Source: Rhodobacteraceae bacterium UBA6796
GTDB lineage: Bacteria > Pseudomonadota > Alphaproteobacteria > Rhodobacterales > Rhodobacteraceae
DNA: 64,000 bases
Assembly: GCA_002452815.1 (NCBI GenBank)
Contig: DKFM01000017.1
Location: 39,243-103,242, forward strand
Direction: 5' to 3'
A model generated the notes under the pieces. It was not told where the DNA came from. It saw only the letters and a program-made list of their open reading frames with translations, and did no database searches. Below are positions 26,836-35,240 of the stretch, piece after piece. Both the position numbers and the translations under genes were made by a program. Within the stretch, counting starts at the first letter, position 1; every line of letters begins with the position of its first letter.

Positions 26836-27290
26836 ACCGGCAGCGCGGTGGTCTTGAACACGGTGCGCAGCGCGAAACTCGACTGCATGCCCTGCACGCC
26901 GGGCAGCCGCGCCAGTTTCGCGCGGTGGATGCGGGCGAAATCCTCGGTATCTTCGGCCACCACTTTCAGCAGGTAATCGGCCGAGCCCGCCATCAGGTGA
27001 CATTCCAGCACATCGGGGATCTTCTTGACCTCGCGCTCAAAGGCCTCCAGCACCTCGTCGGCCTGCCCCGACAGGGTGATTTCCACGAAAACCGTGGTCG
27101 GGCGGCCCAGTTTGCGCGCATCCAGCAGCGCCACATAATCCCGGATATAGCCGTCTTCTTCCAACCGCTGCACCCGGCGGTGGCAGGCCGAGGCCGACAG
27201 GTTCACCCGTTCGGACAATTCGGCATTCGACATCCGGCCCTGCTTTTGCAGCACGGTCAGGATGCGGCGATCTGTGGCGTCCAGTGTCAT
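26832..27290 (-). CDS. Lrp/AsnC family regulator next to alanine dehydrogenase
   Basis: A 152-residue feast/famine regulator. The N-terminal winged helix (DATDRRILTVLQKQGRMSNAELSERVNLSASACHRRVQRLEEDGYI) is followed by a RAM ligand-binding domain (VPE-like ECHLMAGSADYLLKVV). I chose ATG 27290 (MTLDATDRR) over an upstream in-frame ATG. It is divergent from ald across 149 bases, the arrangement known for AldR/AldT-type regulators of alanine dehydrogenase, so it probably senses alanine and controls ald. Confidence 0.92.
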   Translation of the reverse strand: MTLDATDRRILTVLQKQGRMSNAELSERVNLSASACHRRVQRLEEDGYIRDYVALLDARKLGRPTTVFVEITLSGQADEVLEAFEREVKKIPDVLECHLMAGSADYLLKVVAEDTEDFARIHRAKLARLPGVQGMQSSFALRTVFKTTALPV

Positions 27291-27439
27291 TTCTGCGCAA
27301 GTTTCTTCGCTGTTTTTGGTTCTTGATCGAAGATATGCGTGGATATTCCGCAAAATGGCAATCGGATTTCAACACATTTGCAGCCGAAGGCGCGCAGACT
27401 GGGGCGATAAAGGGATTTCTGGATCGAGGAGGAGACCAG

Positions 27440-28558
27440 ATGAAAATCGGATGCGTGCGCGAAATCAAGGCGCAGGAGTTCCGGGTCGGCATCACGCCCG
27501 CCGCCGCACAAGAGGCGGTGGCGCGCGGCCATCAGGTGCTGATCGAGGCCGGCGCAGGCGTGGGATCGGGATTTTCGGACGAGGATTATACCGCCGCAGG
27601 GGCACAGATCGCGCCCGATGCGGCCGCCGTCTTTGCCGAAGCCGAGATGGTGGTGAAGGTCAAGGAACCGCAGGCCGCGGAACGCGCGATGCTGCGCAAG
27701 GGGCAGGTTCTGTTCACCTATCTGCATCTGGCGCCCGATCCGGCACAGACGCGCGACCTGATCGCCTCGGGGGCGACCTGCATCGCCTATGAAACCGTGA
27801 CCGACCGCAACGGGGGGCTGCCGCTGCTGGCGCCGATGTCCGAGGTGGCGGGTCGGCTGGCGCCGCAGGTCGGGGCCTGGGCGCTGCAAAAGGCCAATGG
27901 CGGGCGCGGTGTGCTGATGGGCGGTGTGCCGGGCGTGCGGCCCGCCAATGTCGTCGTGATCGGCGGCGGCGTGGTGGGCACGGCGGCCGCGCGGGTGGCC
28001 AGCGGCATGGGCGCGAATGTGACGGTGCTGGATCGTTCGGTCGCGCGGCTCAGCTATCTGGACGACATCTTCATGGGCCGCCTGACCACCCAGTATTCCG
28101 AGCGCAGAGCCACCGCCCAACTGGTGACCGAGGCCGACATGGTGATCGGCGCCGTGCTGATCCCCGGGGCCGCCGCGCCCAAACTGGTAACGCGCGAGAT
28201 GCTGGCCACGATGAAACCGGGCGCCGTTCTGGTGGATGTGGCAATCGACCAGGGCGGTTGCTTTGAAACCTCGCGCGCCACGACCCATGAAAGCCCGATC
28301 TACGAGGTCGATGGCATCATCCATTATTGCGTCGCCAACATGCCGGGCGCGGCCGCCCGCACCGCCACACAGGCCCTGGGCAATGCCACCCTGCCCTTCC
28401 TGCTGGCACTGGCCGACAAGGGCTGGAAGAAGGCCTGCGCCGACGATCCGCATCTGTTGAACGGGTTGAACGTGCACGCGGGCCAGATCACCTATCCGGC
28501 GGTGGGCCAGGCGCTGAACCTGCCCTATATCACCGGCGCCGACGCGCTGGCGCTGTAA
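27440..28558 (+). CDS. ald: Alanine dehydrogenase
   Basis: NAD-dependent alanine dehydrogenase (372 aa) interconverts alanine and pyruvate plus ammonia. It begins MKIGCVREIKAQEFRVGITP, with Arg and Lys substrate residues (RVGITP; VKVKEP). FTYLHLAPDP carries the catalytic His; the cofactor loop is VVIGGGVVGTAAARVASGMGA. NGGRGVLMGGVPGV and IHYCVANMPGAAARTAT are family signatures. GGAGGAGA precedes the ATG at 27440. It is followed by a strong terminator and is likely controlled by the divergent Lrp protein. Confidence 0.96.
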   Translation: MKIGCVREIKAQEFRVGITPAAAQEAVARGHQVLIEAGAGVGSGFSDEDYTAAGAQIAPDAAAVFAEAEMVVKVKEPQAAERAMLRKGQVLFTYLHLAPDPAQTRDLIASGATCIAYETVTDRNGGLPLLAPMSEVAGRLAPQVGAWALQKANGGRGVLMGGVPGVRPANVVVIGGGVVGTAAARVASGMGANVTVLDRSVARLSYLDDIFMGRLTTQYSERRATAQLVTEADMVIGAVLIPGAAAPKLVTREMLATMKPGAVLVDVAIDQGGCFETSRATTHESPIYEVDGIIHYCVANMPGAAARTATQALGNATLPFLLALADKGWKKACADDPHLLNGLNVHAGQITYPAVGQALNLPYITGADALAL

Positions 28559-28560
28559 TC

Positions 28561-28589
28561 AAAAGGCCCGGTCTTGCGACCGGGCCTTT
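28561..28589. terminator. Bidirectional terminator between ald and mscL
   Basis: AAAAGGCCCGGTC, loop TTGC, GACCGGGCCTTT: a perfect GC stem with A and T tracts between two converging genes. Confidence 0.92.
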
Positions 28590-28604
28590 CCACCTGCGCG
28601 CAGC

Positions 28605-29027
28605 TTATTTCTTCAGCGCGTCGCGGATTTCCAGCAGAACGTCCAGCTCGCTCGGCCCCGCAGGCGCGGCGGGCGCCTCTTCAACCGGGGTTTCGGCGGC
28701 TTCCTTGACCCGGTTCACCAGCTTGACCAGCAAGAACACGACAAAGGCGATAATCAGGAAGTTGATGACCGCCGTGATGAACGCGCCATAGGCGAAGACG
28801 GGCGCGCCCGCTTCACGGGCGGCAGCCAGCGAGGCGAATTCGCCCTCGCCCAGATTCACGAACAGATTCGAAAAATCGATCCCGCCAGTGATGACGCCGA
28901 TGATCGGGTTGATCAGATCGGACACCAGCGATGTCACGATCGCGGTGAAGGCCGCCCCGATGATGATGCCGACAGCCATGTCCATGACATTGCCCTTGGC
29001 GATGAAATTCTTGAACTCGTTGATCAT
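28605..29027 (-). CDS. mscL: Large-conductance mechanosensitive channel
   Basis: A 140-residue pore-forming protein that opens under membrane tension to relieve osmotic shock. The N-terminal helix [20 protein letters not shown] leads into TM1 ([21 protein letters not shown]), a periplasmic loop, TM2 ([20 protein letters not shown]) and a cytoplasmic helix ending [14 protein letters not shown]. The length and order are standard, and all parts are intact. Confidence 0.96.
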   Translation of the reverse strand: MINEFKNFIAKGNVMDMAVGIIIGAAFTAIVTSLVSDLINPIIGVITGGIDFSNLFVNLGEGEFASLAAAREAGAPVFAYGAFITAVINFLIIAFVVFLLVKLVNRVKEAAETPVEEAPAAPAGPSELDVLLEIRDALKK

Positions 29028-29159
29028 TGGTTGTCCCCTGCGTAAGCCCGCAAAACTGCATATACGTCAGTGCAGCGATTAACATATTCTTTGCCTTCTC
29101 GCATCTTTTGCTTGGGGGGATTTTCTGCTCTGTTTCCCCCCGACAAACAGGAGCGACCC

Positions 29160-29855
29160 ATGAGCGATCTGAACACCTTTCCGATCACCCGCCGCTGGCC
29201 CGCCGCCGATCCGTCGGTGATCCAGCTTTATTCGCTGCCCACGCCCAACGGGGTGAAGGTGTCGATCATGCTTGAGGAGGTCGGGCTCGCCTACGAGCCG
29301 CATCTGGTGCGGTTCGATACAAATGACCAGATGACGCCCGAATTCCTGTCGCTCAACCCCAATAACAAGATACCCGCGATCATCGACCCGAACGGGCCGG
29401 ACGGGCGGCCACTGGCGCTGTTCGAAAGTGGCGCGATCCTGATTTATCTGGCGGAAAAAACCGGGCAGCTTCTGACGCAGGCCAATCGCTACGAAGTGCT
29501 GCAATGGCTGATGTTCCAGATGGGCGGCATCGGGCCGATGTTCGGTCAGCTCGGATTTTTCCACAGCTTTGCCGGCAAAGAGATCGAAGATCCCCGCCCG
29601 AAGGAACGCTACCGCGCCGAAGTGGCGCGGCTGCTGCAGGTGCTTGATGGGGCGCTGACGGGGCGCGAATGGATCGCGGGCGCCTATTCCATTGCCGACA
29701 TCGCGATTGCGCCCTGGCTGCGCACGCTGCGTGATTTTTACAAGGCAGGCGATATTACCGGCTGGGACGATCTGCGCGCCGTGCCCGCCTATCTGGATCG
29801 TTTTATGGCCCGTCCGGCAGTGGCGCGTGGGCTGACCATCCCGAAGCGCGACTGA
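29160..29855 (+). CDS. Glutathione S-transferase, YfcG/YghU-like
   Basis: A 231-residue GST-fold protein. The thioredoxin-like N-terminal domain has IQLYSLPTPNGVKVSIMLEEV with the Thr/Asn active-site form of nu-class disulfide reductases, then NPNNKIPAIID and the ESGAILIYLAEK glutathione-binding motif. The helical C-terminal domain has WIAGAYSIADIAIAPW. The start is ATG 29160 with AGGAG upstream. It likely acts on glutathione or glutathionylspermidine disulfide bonds, judged by family. Confidence 0.92.
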   Translation: MSDLNTFPITRRWPAADPSVIQLYSLPTPNGVKVSIMLEEVGLAYEPHLVRFDTNDQMTPEFLSLNPNNKIPAIIDPNGPDGRPLALFESGAILIYLAEKTGQLLTQANRYEVLQWLMFQMGGIGPMFGQLGFFHSFAGKEIEDPRPKERYRAEVARLLQVLDGALTGREWIAGAYSIADIAIAPWLRTLRDFYKAGDITGWDDLRAVPAYLDRFMARPAVARGLTIPKRD

Positions 29856-29868
29856 GCCCCGGGGTGGG

Positions 29869-30513
29869 TCAACCGCGCATCGCCGCGCCCGTGCGGGCCG
29901 CCAGCCGGGTGGCGAGCCAGGCGGTCCAGCCTTCGGGCTGGGTGAAGTGGTAATTCTGTTCCTCCGGCACCGGGATCGGCGCGCCCGCGATACGGGCCCG
30001 TGCCTCGGCGCGGGCGGCCAGGACGATGTCCTCGGGGCTGCGTGCCAGGGCCGCGCAGGCCAGTTCGACCGCCTCTTCCCGGCTTAGCGCGGGGTCGAAC
30101 AGGTCGGCCTCCTGCAAGGGGTTGGCGACAAACCCGCGCAGCCGCTTTTGCGCCGCCGTGATCCGGGCGCAGGCCTCATCGCGCTGATCGGCGCGAAAGG
30201 CGGCCTCCAGCGGGCGGGTTTCCTCGAAGGACGCGAGTTCCTCGCCCAGCCCCTCGCGCGCCGCCTGCAACTCGGCCGCAACCGCATCGCTTTGCACAGA
30301 CATCTCGGCCTCGCAGGCCGCGATCATCTCGCGCAGCGCCACGATGCGGTTGTCGGCAATCGCTTCTGCCGCCTCGCAAAAGGCCAGATCGCGCGCCGCA
30401 CGACCGATTTCATCCATGGCCGATTCCAGCGGAAACAATGCGCCGATGGGGCGTGCGCTGGCAAAGATCTGACCGGCCCGGGTCCAGGTAATGTCTTGAA
30501 GCATGGTGAACAT
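29869..30513 (-). CDS. Hypothetical helical protein, 214 aa
   Basis: I do not recognise this family. The protein is mainly alpha-helical and acidic, with a long Glu/Ala-rich central region, a Cys or two, and a mixed C-terminal end carrying QNYHFTQPEGWTAWLATRLAAR. There is no signal peptide or membrane segment. The start is ATG 30513, with an in-frame ATG at 30504; both have GCGGG upstream. It lies 128 bases downstream of suhB on the same strand and converges with the GST gene 13 bases away. Confidence 0.65.
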   Translation of the reverse strand: MFTMLQDITWTRAGQIFASARPIGALFPLESAMDEIGRAARDLAFCEAAEAIADNRIVALREMIAACEAEMSVQSDAVAAELQAAREGLGEELASFEETRPLEAAFRADQRDEACARITAAQKRLRGFVANPLQEADLFDPALSREEAVELACAALARSPEDIVLAARAEARARIAGAPIPVPEEQNYHFTQPEGWTAWLATRLAARTGAAMRG

Positions 30514-30641
30514 CCCGCGATTTTCTGATGCGGGAAGATTGTCACAACAGGGTGAACAAGGCGTGAACGAAACGCGCAGATGTTCCCATTTCGTTCATGG
30601 CGGGTAGCCTTGGCCGCCCGCGAGAACAGATTTAGAACAGA

Positions 30642-31433
30642 TCAGGCCGGCTGACGCAGGATCTTGCACAGCGGGTCGAACAACTCGGCATTGCCCGCGA
30701 TCACCGCGCCCGATTCGAGGATGTCGCGGCCTTCGCGCACCGGGCCGACGAAACCGCCCGCCTCTTTCACCAGAATCAGTCCGGCAGCCATATCCCAGGG
30801 CTGAATCCCCCGTTCCCAATAGCCGTCGTAGCGGCCCGCAGCGACATAGGCCAGATCCAGCGCCGCCGAACCGAAGCGGCGCACACCGGCGCACACCGGC
30901 ATCAAACGGGCCAGATCCTGCAGCGTCGCGGGCAGGGTCGACTTGCCGCCGAAGGGCACGCCGGTGGCGAAGATCGCCTCGATCATGTTGCGCCGCCCCG
31001 ACACACGCAGACGGCTTTCGTTGACGAAAGCGCCAAGGCCCTTTTCGGCGTAATAAAGTTCGTCCTTGGCTGCGTCGAACACCACACCGGCGACGATTTC
31101 GCCCTTGTGTTCCAACGCGATCGACACCGCCCAATGCGGCAGGCCGTGCAGGAAGTTCGTCGTGCCATCCAGCGGGTCGACGATCCAGCGGCGCGTCGGG
31201 TCTTCGCCCGCGGCCTCGCCGGTTTCCTCGCCCAGCCAGCCATAGGAGGGACGCGCCCCGCGCAGCTCTTCCTTGATGATCCGTTCGGCCTCGCGATCGG
31301 CCTTCGACACGAAGTCGCCCGGCCCCTTGGACGAAACCTGCAGGTTCTCGACCTCGCGGAAATCCTTCACGAGCGCGCGACCGGCCTTGCGGGCCGCTTT
31401 GATCATCAGGTTGAGGTTTGCGCTGCCTTGCAT
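30642..31433 (-). CDS. suhB: Inositol monophosphatase family protein
   Basis: A 263-residue Mg-dependent phosphatase of the SuhB/IMPase group. Both metal-binding motifs are present: WLGEETGE (Glu of motif GEE) and WIVDPLDGTTNFLHGLP (DPLDGT), plus the C-terminal WDMAAGLILVKEAGG. It hydrolyses inositol monophosphate, and SuhB proteins also act in rRNA transcription antitermination in enterobacteria. Whether that second role applies here cannot be told. Confidence 0.93.
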   Translation of the reverse strand: MQGSANLNLMIKAARKAGRALVKDFREVENLQVSSKGPGDFVSKADREAERIIKEELRGARPSYGWLGEETGEAAGEDPTRRWIVDPLDGTTNFLHGLPHWAVSIALEHKGEIVAGVVFDAAKDELYYAEKGLGAFVNESRLRVSGRRNMIEAIFATGVPFGGKSTLPATLQDLARLMPVCAGVRRFGSAALDLAYVAAGRYDGYWERGIQPWDMAAGLILVKEAGGFVGPVREGRDILESGAVIAGNAELFDPLCKILRQPA

Positions 31434-31525
31434 GCGATGCTCCTTCGGTTCAAGCGCTGCCTATACGCGGGCGGGCGCAGGATTCCAAGGGGTTTGGCAC
31501 GCCAAACGCCCCGCAGGACGGCAGG

Positions 31526-32431
31526 TCAGGCACGTTGCAGCTTGACCGGCTCTGTCCGGGCCAGCCGCAGGAAATGCGCCATGAACGGCTCGGTCACGTC
31601 TTCGGTCCGGGTCGCGGCATACAGGCGCTTGGTCAGCCCGTGTTCGGTCACCGGCCGGGTGATGTAATCGGGCTGATATTTCACCTCGCGCAGCACCCAG
31701 TCGGGCAACACCGCCACCCCGCGCCCCGAGGCCACCAGCATCAGGATCACCGTCGTCAGTTCGACCTGCCGATGCGCGCGCGGTTCGACCCGCGCAGGCG
31801 TCAGCAGCTGTGAAAACACGTCCGAGCGCGCCCGGTCCACCGGATAGGTGATCAGCGTCTGATCGGCGAAATCCTCGGCCACGACAAAGGGCTTTTGCGC
31901 CAGCGGGCTGTTCGACGCCGCAATGAAGGTCGGCGAATAGTCGAACAGCGGGTTGAAGGTGATGCCTTCCAGCGTTTCGGGGTCGGACGAGATCACCAGA
32001 TCGACCTCTTCCCGCGCCAGCGCCGCCAGCGCAGTGAAGGCCAGACCGGGGCGGATGTCGATGTCGATATCGGGCCAGGCGCGGCGGAACTGTTCCAGCA
32101 CCGGGAACAGCCAGTCGAAACAGGCGTGGCATTCAATCGCGATGTGCAGCCGCCCGGCGCGACCCTGGCGCAGCGCATCGAATTCCTCTTCCATCGCCTC
32201 GATCTCGGGCAGGATGCGTTCGGCCAGCCGCAGCAATTTCATACCCGCCGCCGACAGTTTCAGCGGTTTCGACCGGCGCACGAACAGTTCTACCCCGGCC
32301 TGATCCTCCAACCCCTTGACCTGATGGGACAATGCGCTTTGAGTGATGTGCAGGACATCCGCAGCCCGCGCCAGACCACCCGCATCGTGAATGGCCTTGA
32401 TCGTGCGCAGGTGGCGAAATTCGATGTGCAT
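31526..32431 (-). CDS. metR: LysR-type regulator MetR
   Basis: A 301-residue LysR regulator with an N-terminal winged helix (FRHLRTIKAIHDAGGLARAADVLHITQSALSHQVKGLED) and a co-inducer domain. The stretch ECHACFDWLFPVLEQFRRAWP is characteristic of MetR, which binds homocysteine. ATG 32431 (MHIEFRHL) fits the family start. It is divergent from metF with 92 bases between, the classical arrangement for MetR control, and a TGAA-N5-CTCA site lies in that gap. Confidence 0.92.
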   Translation of the reverse strand: MHIEFRHLRTIKAIHDAGGLARAADVLHITQSALSHQVKGLEDQAGVELFVRRSKPLKLSAAGMKLLRLAERILPEIEAMEEEFDALRQGRAGRLHIAIECHACFDWLFPVLEQFRRAWPDIDIDIRPGLAFTALAALAREEVDLVISSDPETLEGITFNPLFDYSPTFIAASNSPLAQKPFVVAEDFADQTLITYPVDRARSDVFSQLLTPARVEPRAHRQVELTTVILMLVASGRGVAVLPDWVLREVKYQPDYITRPVTEHGLTKRLYAATRTEDVTEPFMAHFLRLARTEPVKLQRA

Positions 32432-32465
32432 CTTGCGGGCAAACTCATAACAATCTTGAGGATTA

Positions 32466-32478
32466 TGAATTTGTCTCA
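32466..32478. promoter_or_regulatory. Candidate MetR box between metR and metF
   Basis: TGAATTTGTCTCA matches the MetR consensus TGAA-N5-TTCA at seven of eight fixed positions. It is centred between the two divergent starts, 46 bases before metF. Confidence 0.45.
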
Positions 32479-32523
32479 CATTCGAGAATCTGGCACAAGG
32501 GGGCAAGCCAAGAGGACAGCACC

Positions 32524-33390
32524 ATGACCACGCCGAATGTTTCCTTCGAATTCTTCCCGCCGCAGTCGCTCGACGCGTCGTTCCGGCTGTGGGAAACGGC
32601 GCAGGTGCTGGCGCCGCTGAAGCCCGGCTTCGTGTCGGTGACCTATGGTGCCGGCGGCACCACGCGCAAGCTGACCCACGAGGCGGTGGCGACGATCCAC
32701 AAGCACTATGGCCTGAACGTCGCCGCGCATCTGACCTGTGTCGATGCGACCCGCGCCGAGACGATGGAGATCGTGAATTCCTATGCCGAGGTCGGCGTGA
32801 CCGAGATCGTGGCGCTGCGGGGCGACCCGCCGAAAGGGGCCGCGCGGTTCACGCCCCATCCCGAAGGCTTTGCCAGCTCGGTCGAGCTGATCGAAGCGCT
32901 GGCCGAAGACGGGCGCTTCACCATCCGCTGCGGCGCCTATCCCGAACCGCACCCCGAAGCGGCCGACACGCTGGCCGATGTGCGCTGGCTGAAACGCAAA
33001 TGCGATGCAGGCGCGACCAGTGCGATCACGCAGTTCTTCTTCGAGGCAGACACGTTCTTCCGGTTCCGCGATGCCTGCGTGAAGGAAGGGATCACCGCCA
33101 AGATCATTCCGGGCATCCTGCCGATCCAGTCGTGGAAAGGCGCCAAGAACTTCGCGCAGCGCTGCGGCACCTCGGTCCCGGCCTGGGTCGAAGAGGCGTT
33201 CACGGCGGCCGTGCGCGACGACCGCGAGCAATTGCTGGCCACCGCGCTGTGCACCGAACTGTGCGACAAGCTGATCGAGGGCGGGGTCGAAGACCTGCAT
33301 TTCTACACGCTCAACCGCCCGCAGATGACCCGCGATGTGTGCCACGCGCTCGGCATCACCCCGGATGCGGTGCTGGAAAACGTGGCCTGA
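32524..33390 (+). CDS. metF: Methylenetetrahydrofolate reductase
   Basis: A TIM-barrel flavoenzyme (288 aa) that reduces 5,10-methylene-THF to 5-methyl-THF for methionine synthesis. It has SFEFFPPQS at the N terminus, VTYGAGGTTR, HLTCVDATRAE, ALRGDPPKG (FAD contact) and the C-terminal ELCDKLIEGGVEDLHFYTLNR. GAGGA lies upstream of ATG 32524. It is probably activated by the divergent MetR under methionine shortage. Confidence 0.96.
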   Translation: MTTPNVSFEFFPPQSLDASFRLWETAQVLAPLKPGFVSVTYGAGGTTRKLTHEAVATIHKHYGLNVAAHLTCVDATRAETMEIVNSYAEVGVTEIVALRGDPPKGAARFTPHPEGFASSVELIEALAEDGRFTIRCGAYPEPHPEAADTLADVRWLKRKCDAGATSAITQFFFEADTFFRFRDACVKEGITAKIIPGILPIQSWKGAKNFAQRCGTSVPAWVEEAFTAAVRDDREQLLATALCTELCDKLIEGGVEDLHFYTLNRPQMTRDVCHALGITPDAVLENVA

Positions 33391-33423
33391 GGGCGCCGCG
33401 GCACGCACGCCCTGCCGTCGAAT

Positions 33424-33452
33424 GCGTATTTGATCCAAGAAGAAGGGGGCTG
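33424..33452 (+). repeat. Dispersed intergenic repeat, degenerate single arm (copy 9)
   Basis: GCGTATTTGATCCAAGAAGAAG matches the arm of copies 6 and 8, but the CCCGGG part is replaced. It lies between metF and the thioesterase gene. Confidence 0.6.
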
Positions 33453-33541
33453 CGGCCTCCTTTTTCGTGACGCTACGGAACTTGGCCTCCCCCTTTCCCT
33501 GCCCTGCCGCAACGTTAATCTGCGCCAAAAGGGAGAGACAG

Positions 33542-34033
33542 ATGGCCGAACAGAAATTCGCCGAAAGCCCCGCCGATTTCCTGCCGCTCGAGGCGTTGCA
33601 GCAGATGTCGGGGCTTGAATACATGCAGAAGATGCTGACGGGCGAGGTGCCCGCGACCACGCTGGCGCAGGTGACGAATTATCGCGTCACCAAGGCCGAG
33701 GCGGGCCGCGTCGAAGTCACCGGCACCCCGCAATTCGCCCATACCAACGCCTTTGGCGGCGTGCATGGCGGCTGGTATGGGGTGATCTTGGACACCTGCC
33801 TGACCTGCGCGGTGATTTCGGGCCTGCCGCGCGGGCAGTATCAGACCACGCTGGAATACAAGGTCAACATGCTGCGCGCGATCCCCGTCGGCACCGAGGT
33901 CGTGGGGATCGGCGAGCTGATGCACCTGGGCCGCTCAACCGGGGTCGCCCGGGGCGAGATCCGGGGGGTGGCGGACGGCAAGCTCTATGCCACCGGCTCC
34001 GCCACCTGTTTCGTCATGGGCACGCCGCAATAG
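33542..34033 (+). CDS. PaaI-type hotdog thioesterase
   Basis: A 163-residue single-domain thioesterase. The signature AHTNAFGGVHGGWYGVILDTCL carries the HGG motif and acidic residue of the 4HBT/PaaI clade, and QTTLEYKVNMLRAIPVGTEVVGIGELMHLGRSTGVARGEI completes the fold. GGGAGAGACAG lies upstream of ATG 33542. It cleaves an acyl-CoA, probably aromatic or short. Its last 99 bases overlap the 3' end of the opposite-strand DUF2235 gene. Confidence 0.9.
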   Translation: MAEQKFAESPADFLPLEALQQMSGLEYMQKMLTGEVPATTLAQVTNYRVTKAEAGRVEVTGTPQFAHTNAFGGVHGGWYGVILDTCLTCAVISGLPRGQYQTTLEYKVNMLRAIPVGTEVVGIGELMHLGRSTGVARGEIRGVADGKLYATGSATCFVMGTPQ

Positions 34034-35122
34034 CTCGGCCCGCCGGTCGCGCCGCGCAAACCAGGGCCGCAAGATCAGGTGCCAGTTGCGCGACGGGCTG
34101 AGCGCAGTTTCATGGATACGTTCCGACGCGTCGCGCCCGACAAGGCGCGGCGCGCGCAAAATGAAAAACTTGCCCCAGCGCCGCCAGGAGCCGACGGGCG
34201 GTGCCGCCGGGTCGGTCGGGAATGCATCCTGCCAGCCGGGCGGCAGGTCAAGGCCCAGATCCGCGGCACGCTCCAGCATCCAGACCAGCGGAATATTTGC
34301 CAAGGGCCGCGCCGCCTCGAACCCGCTCAGCTGACCGCCGATGTCGCCATGGCAGCCCCGGAACCAGACCTGTTCGATCCGGGTGGCGCCGGTGCCCTCG
34401 CAATCCCAGATCAGCGGTTCCAGAACAGACCGCGTCTCGTCCAGTGCCAGCGCCTGATAGCCGTGATGCACCGAGGCGCCCAGATGATGATCGTGAAACC
34501 GGTAGCGCGGTTCGCTCAGCATCCACAGGAACGGCAGTTGCAGCCCCATCCCGCGCACCGTGTCGAAGGCGCCCACCATCTCGATGCGCACGCTGTCATG
34601 GCAGAAGCGTCGGCGGAACACGGCTGCGACGGGCGGTGTCTCGACCGCCTCGTAATAGCGCCAGGCAAGGCGCGTGTTGCGTTCGGTCGCGGCCTCGGGG
34701 CGCAGCAGACCGACCCGCTCGATAAGCCCGGCCAGCGAACGCGCGGCAAAGCCGCCGCGGGAATAGCCGATCAGGAAGATCCGGTCCCCCGGGCGATAGC
34801 GCATCGACAGCCAGCCATAGGCGCGCAGGATCTGCCGATTGACGCCCCACCCCTGCCAGACCGCGGAAAAATCGCGCCAGTCGCGCCATTGCAGCCCCTT
34901 GCCGTAATAGGTGGAAATCCGCGGATTGGACCGGCGCAGGAACCGCCAGATCAGCCCGATCGAGGTAATCCGCTGACCGTCAAGCGCGCCCATCGTGCCG
35001 TCTAGCAGCACCACATGATCCACCGGCCCGCGACCGGCACGCGCAACCGGCAGGCCCGCCCCCGGAGCCTTGGCCGTGCGCCGCCGCAGCAGCGCAAAGA
35101 TGCGCTCCACCAGACCGCGCAT
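33935..35122 (-). CDS. DUF2235 alpha/beta hydrolase (Tle1-like)
   Basis: A 395-residue predicted hydrolase of the DUF2235 family, which includes type VI secretion phospholipase effectors. DHVVLLDGTMGAL opens the fold, the nucleophile elbow is GYSRGGFAARSLAGLI (Ser), and a later Asp/His set lies in EMVGAFDTVRGMG and WFRGCHGDIGGQ. No T6SS gene, VgrG or immunity candidate is near, so a toxin role is not supported. The C-terminal coding part runs antisense over the end of the thioesterase gene for 99 bases, so the tail may be unimportant or recently extended. Confidence 0.85.
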   Translation of the reverse strand: MRGLVERIFALLRRRTAKAPGAGLPVARAGRGPVDHVVLLDGTMGALDGQRITSIGLIWRFLRRSNPRISTYYGKGLQWRDWRDFSAVWQGWGVNRQILRAYGWLSMRYRPGDRIFLIGYSRGGFAARSLAGLIERVGLLRPEAATERNTRLAWRYYEAVETPPVAAVFRRRFCHDSVRIEMVGAFDTVRGMGLQLPFLWMLSEPRYRFHDHHLGASVHHGYQALALDETRSVLEPLIWDCEGTGATRIEQVWFRGCHGDIGGQLSGFEAARPLANIPLVWMLERAADLGLDLPPGWQDAFPTDPAAPPVGSWRRWGKFFILRAPRLVGRDASERIHETALSPSRNWHLILRPWFARRDRRAELLRRAHDETGGGAGGIELAVRHPPDLAPGDPG

Positions 35123-35179
35123 CAGCCCGCCGCTTTCCGGCGCAGGGGGGATTTCCGTGTCATCTGGGCCGCCCGACTG

Positions 35180-35212
35180 AAAAGACCTTGCCCTGAACTA
35201 TAGGGCAAGGTC
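35180..35212 (-). terminator. Intrinsic terminator of the ornithine decarboxylase gene
   Basis: On the minus strand GACCTTGCCCT, loop ATAGTTC, AGGGCAAGGTC, then TTTT. The 11-base perfect stem lies 29 bases past the decarboxylase stop. Confidence 0.92.
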
Positions 35213-35240
35213 CTCAACAGGTCATTGACGATGCAGTGAA

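Noticed and set aside
30880..30905. Tandem 10-base repeat (GCGCACACCG twice) inside suhB
   Set aside because: The protein matches the family through it, so it is chance or a harmless repeat.
33935..35122. DUF2235 hydrolase as a type VI secretion toxin
   Set aside because: No VgrG, PAAR, chaperone or immunity gene is adjacent; it is kept only as a hydrolase.
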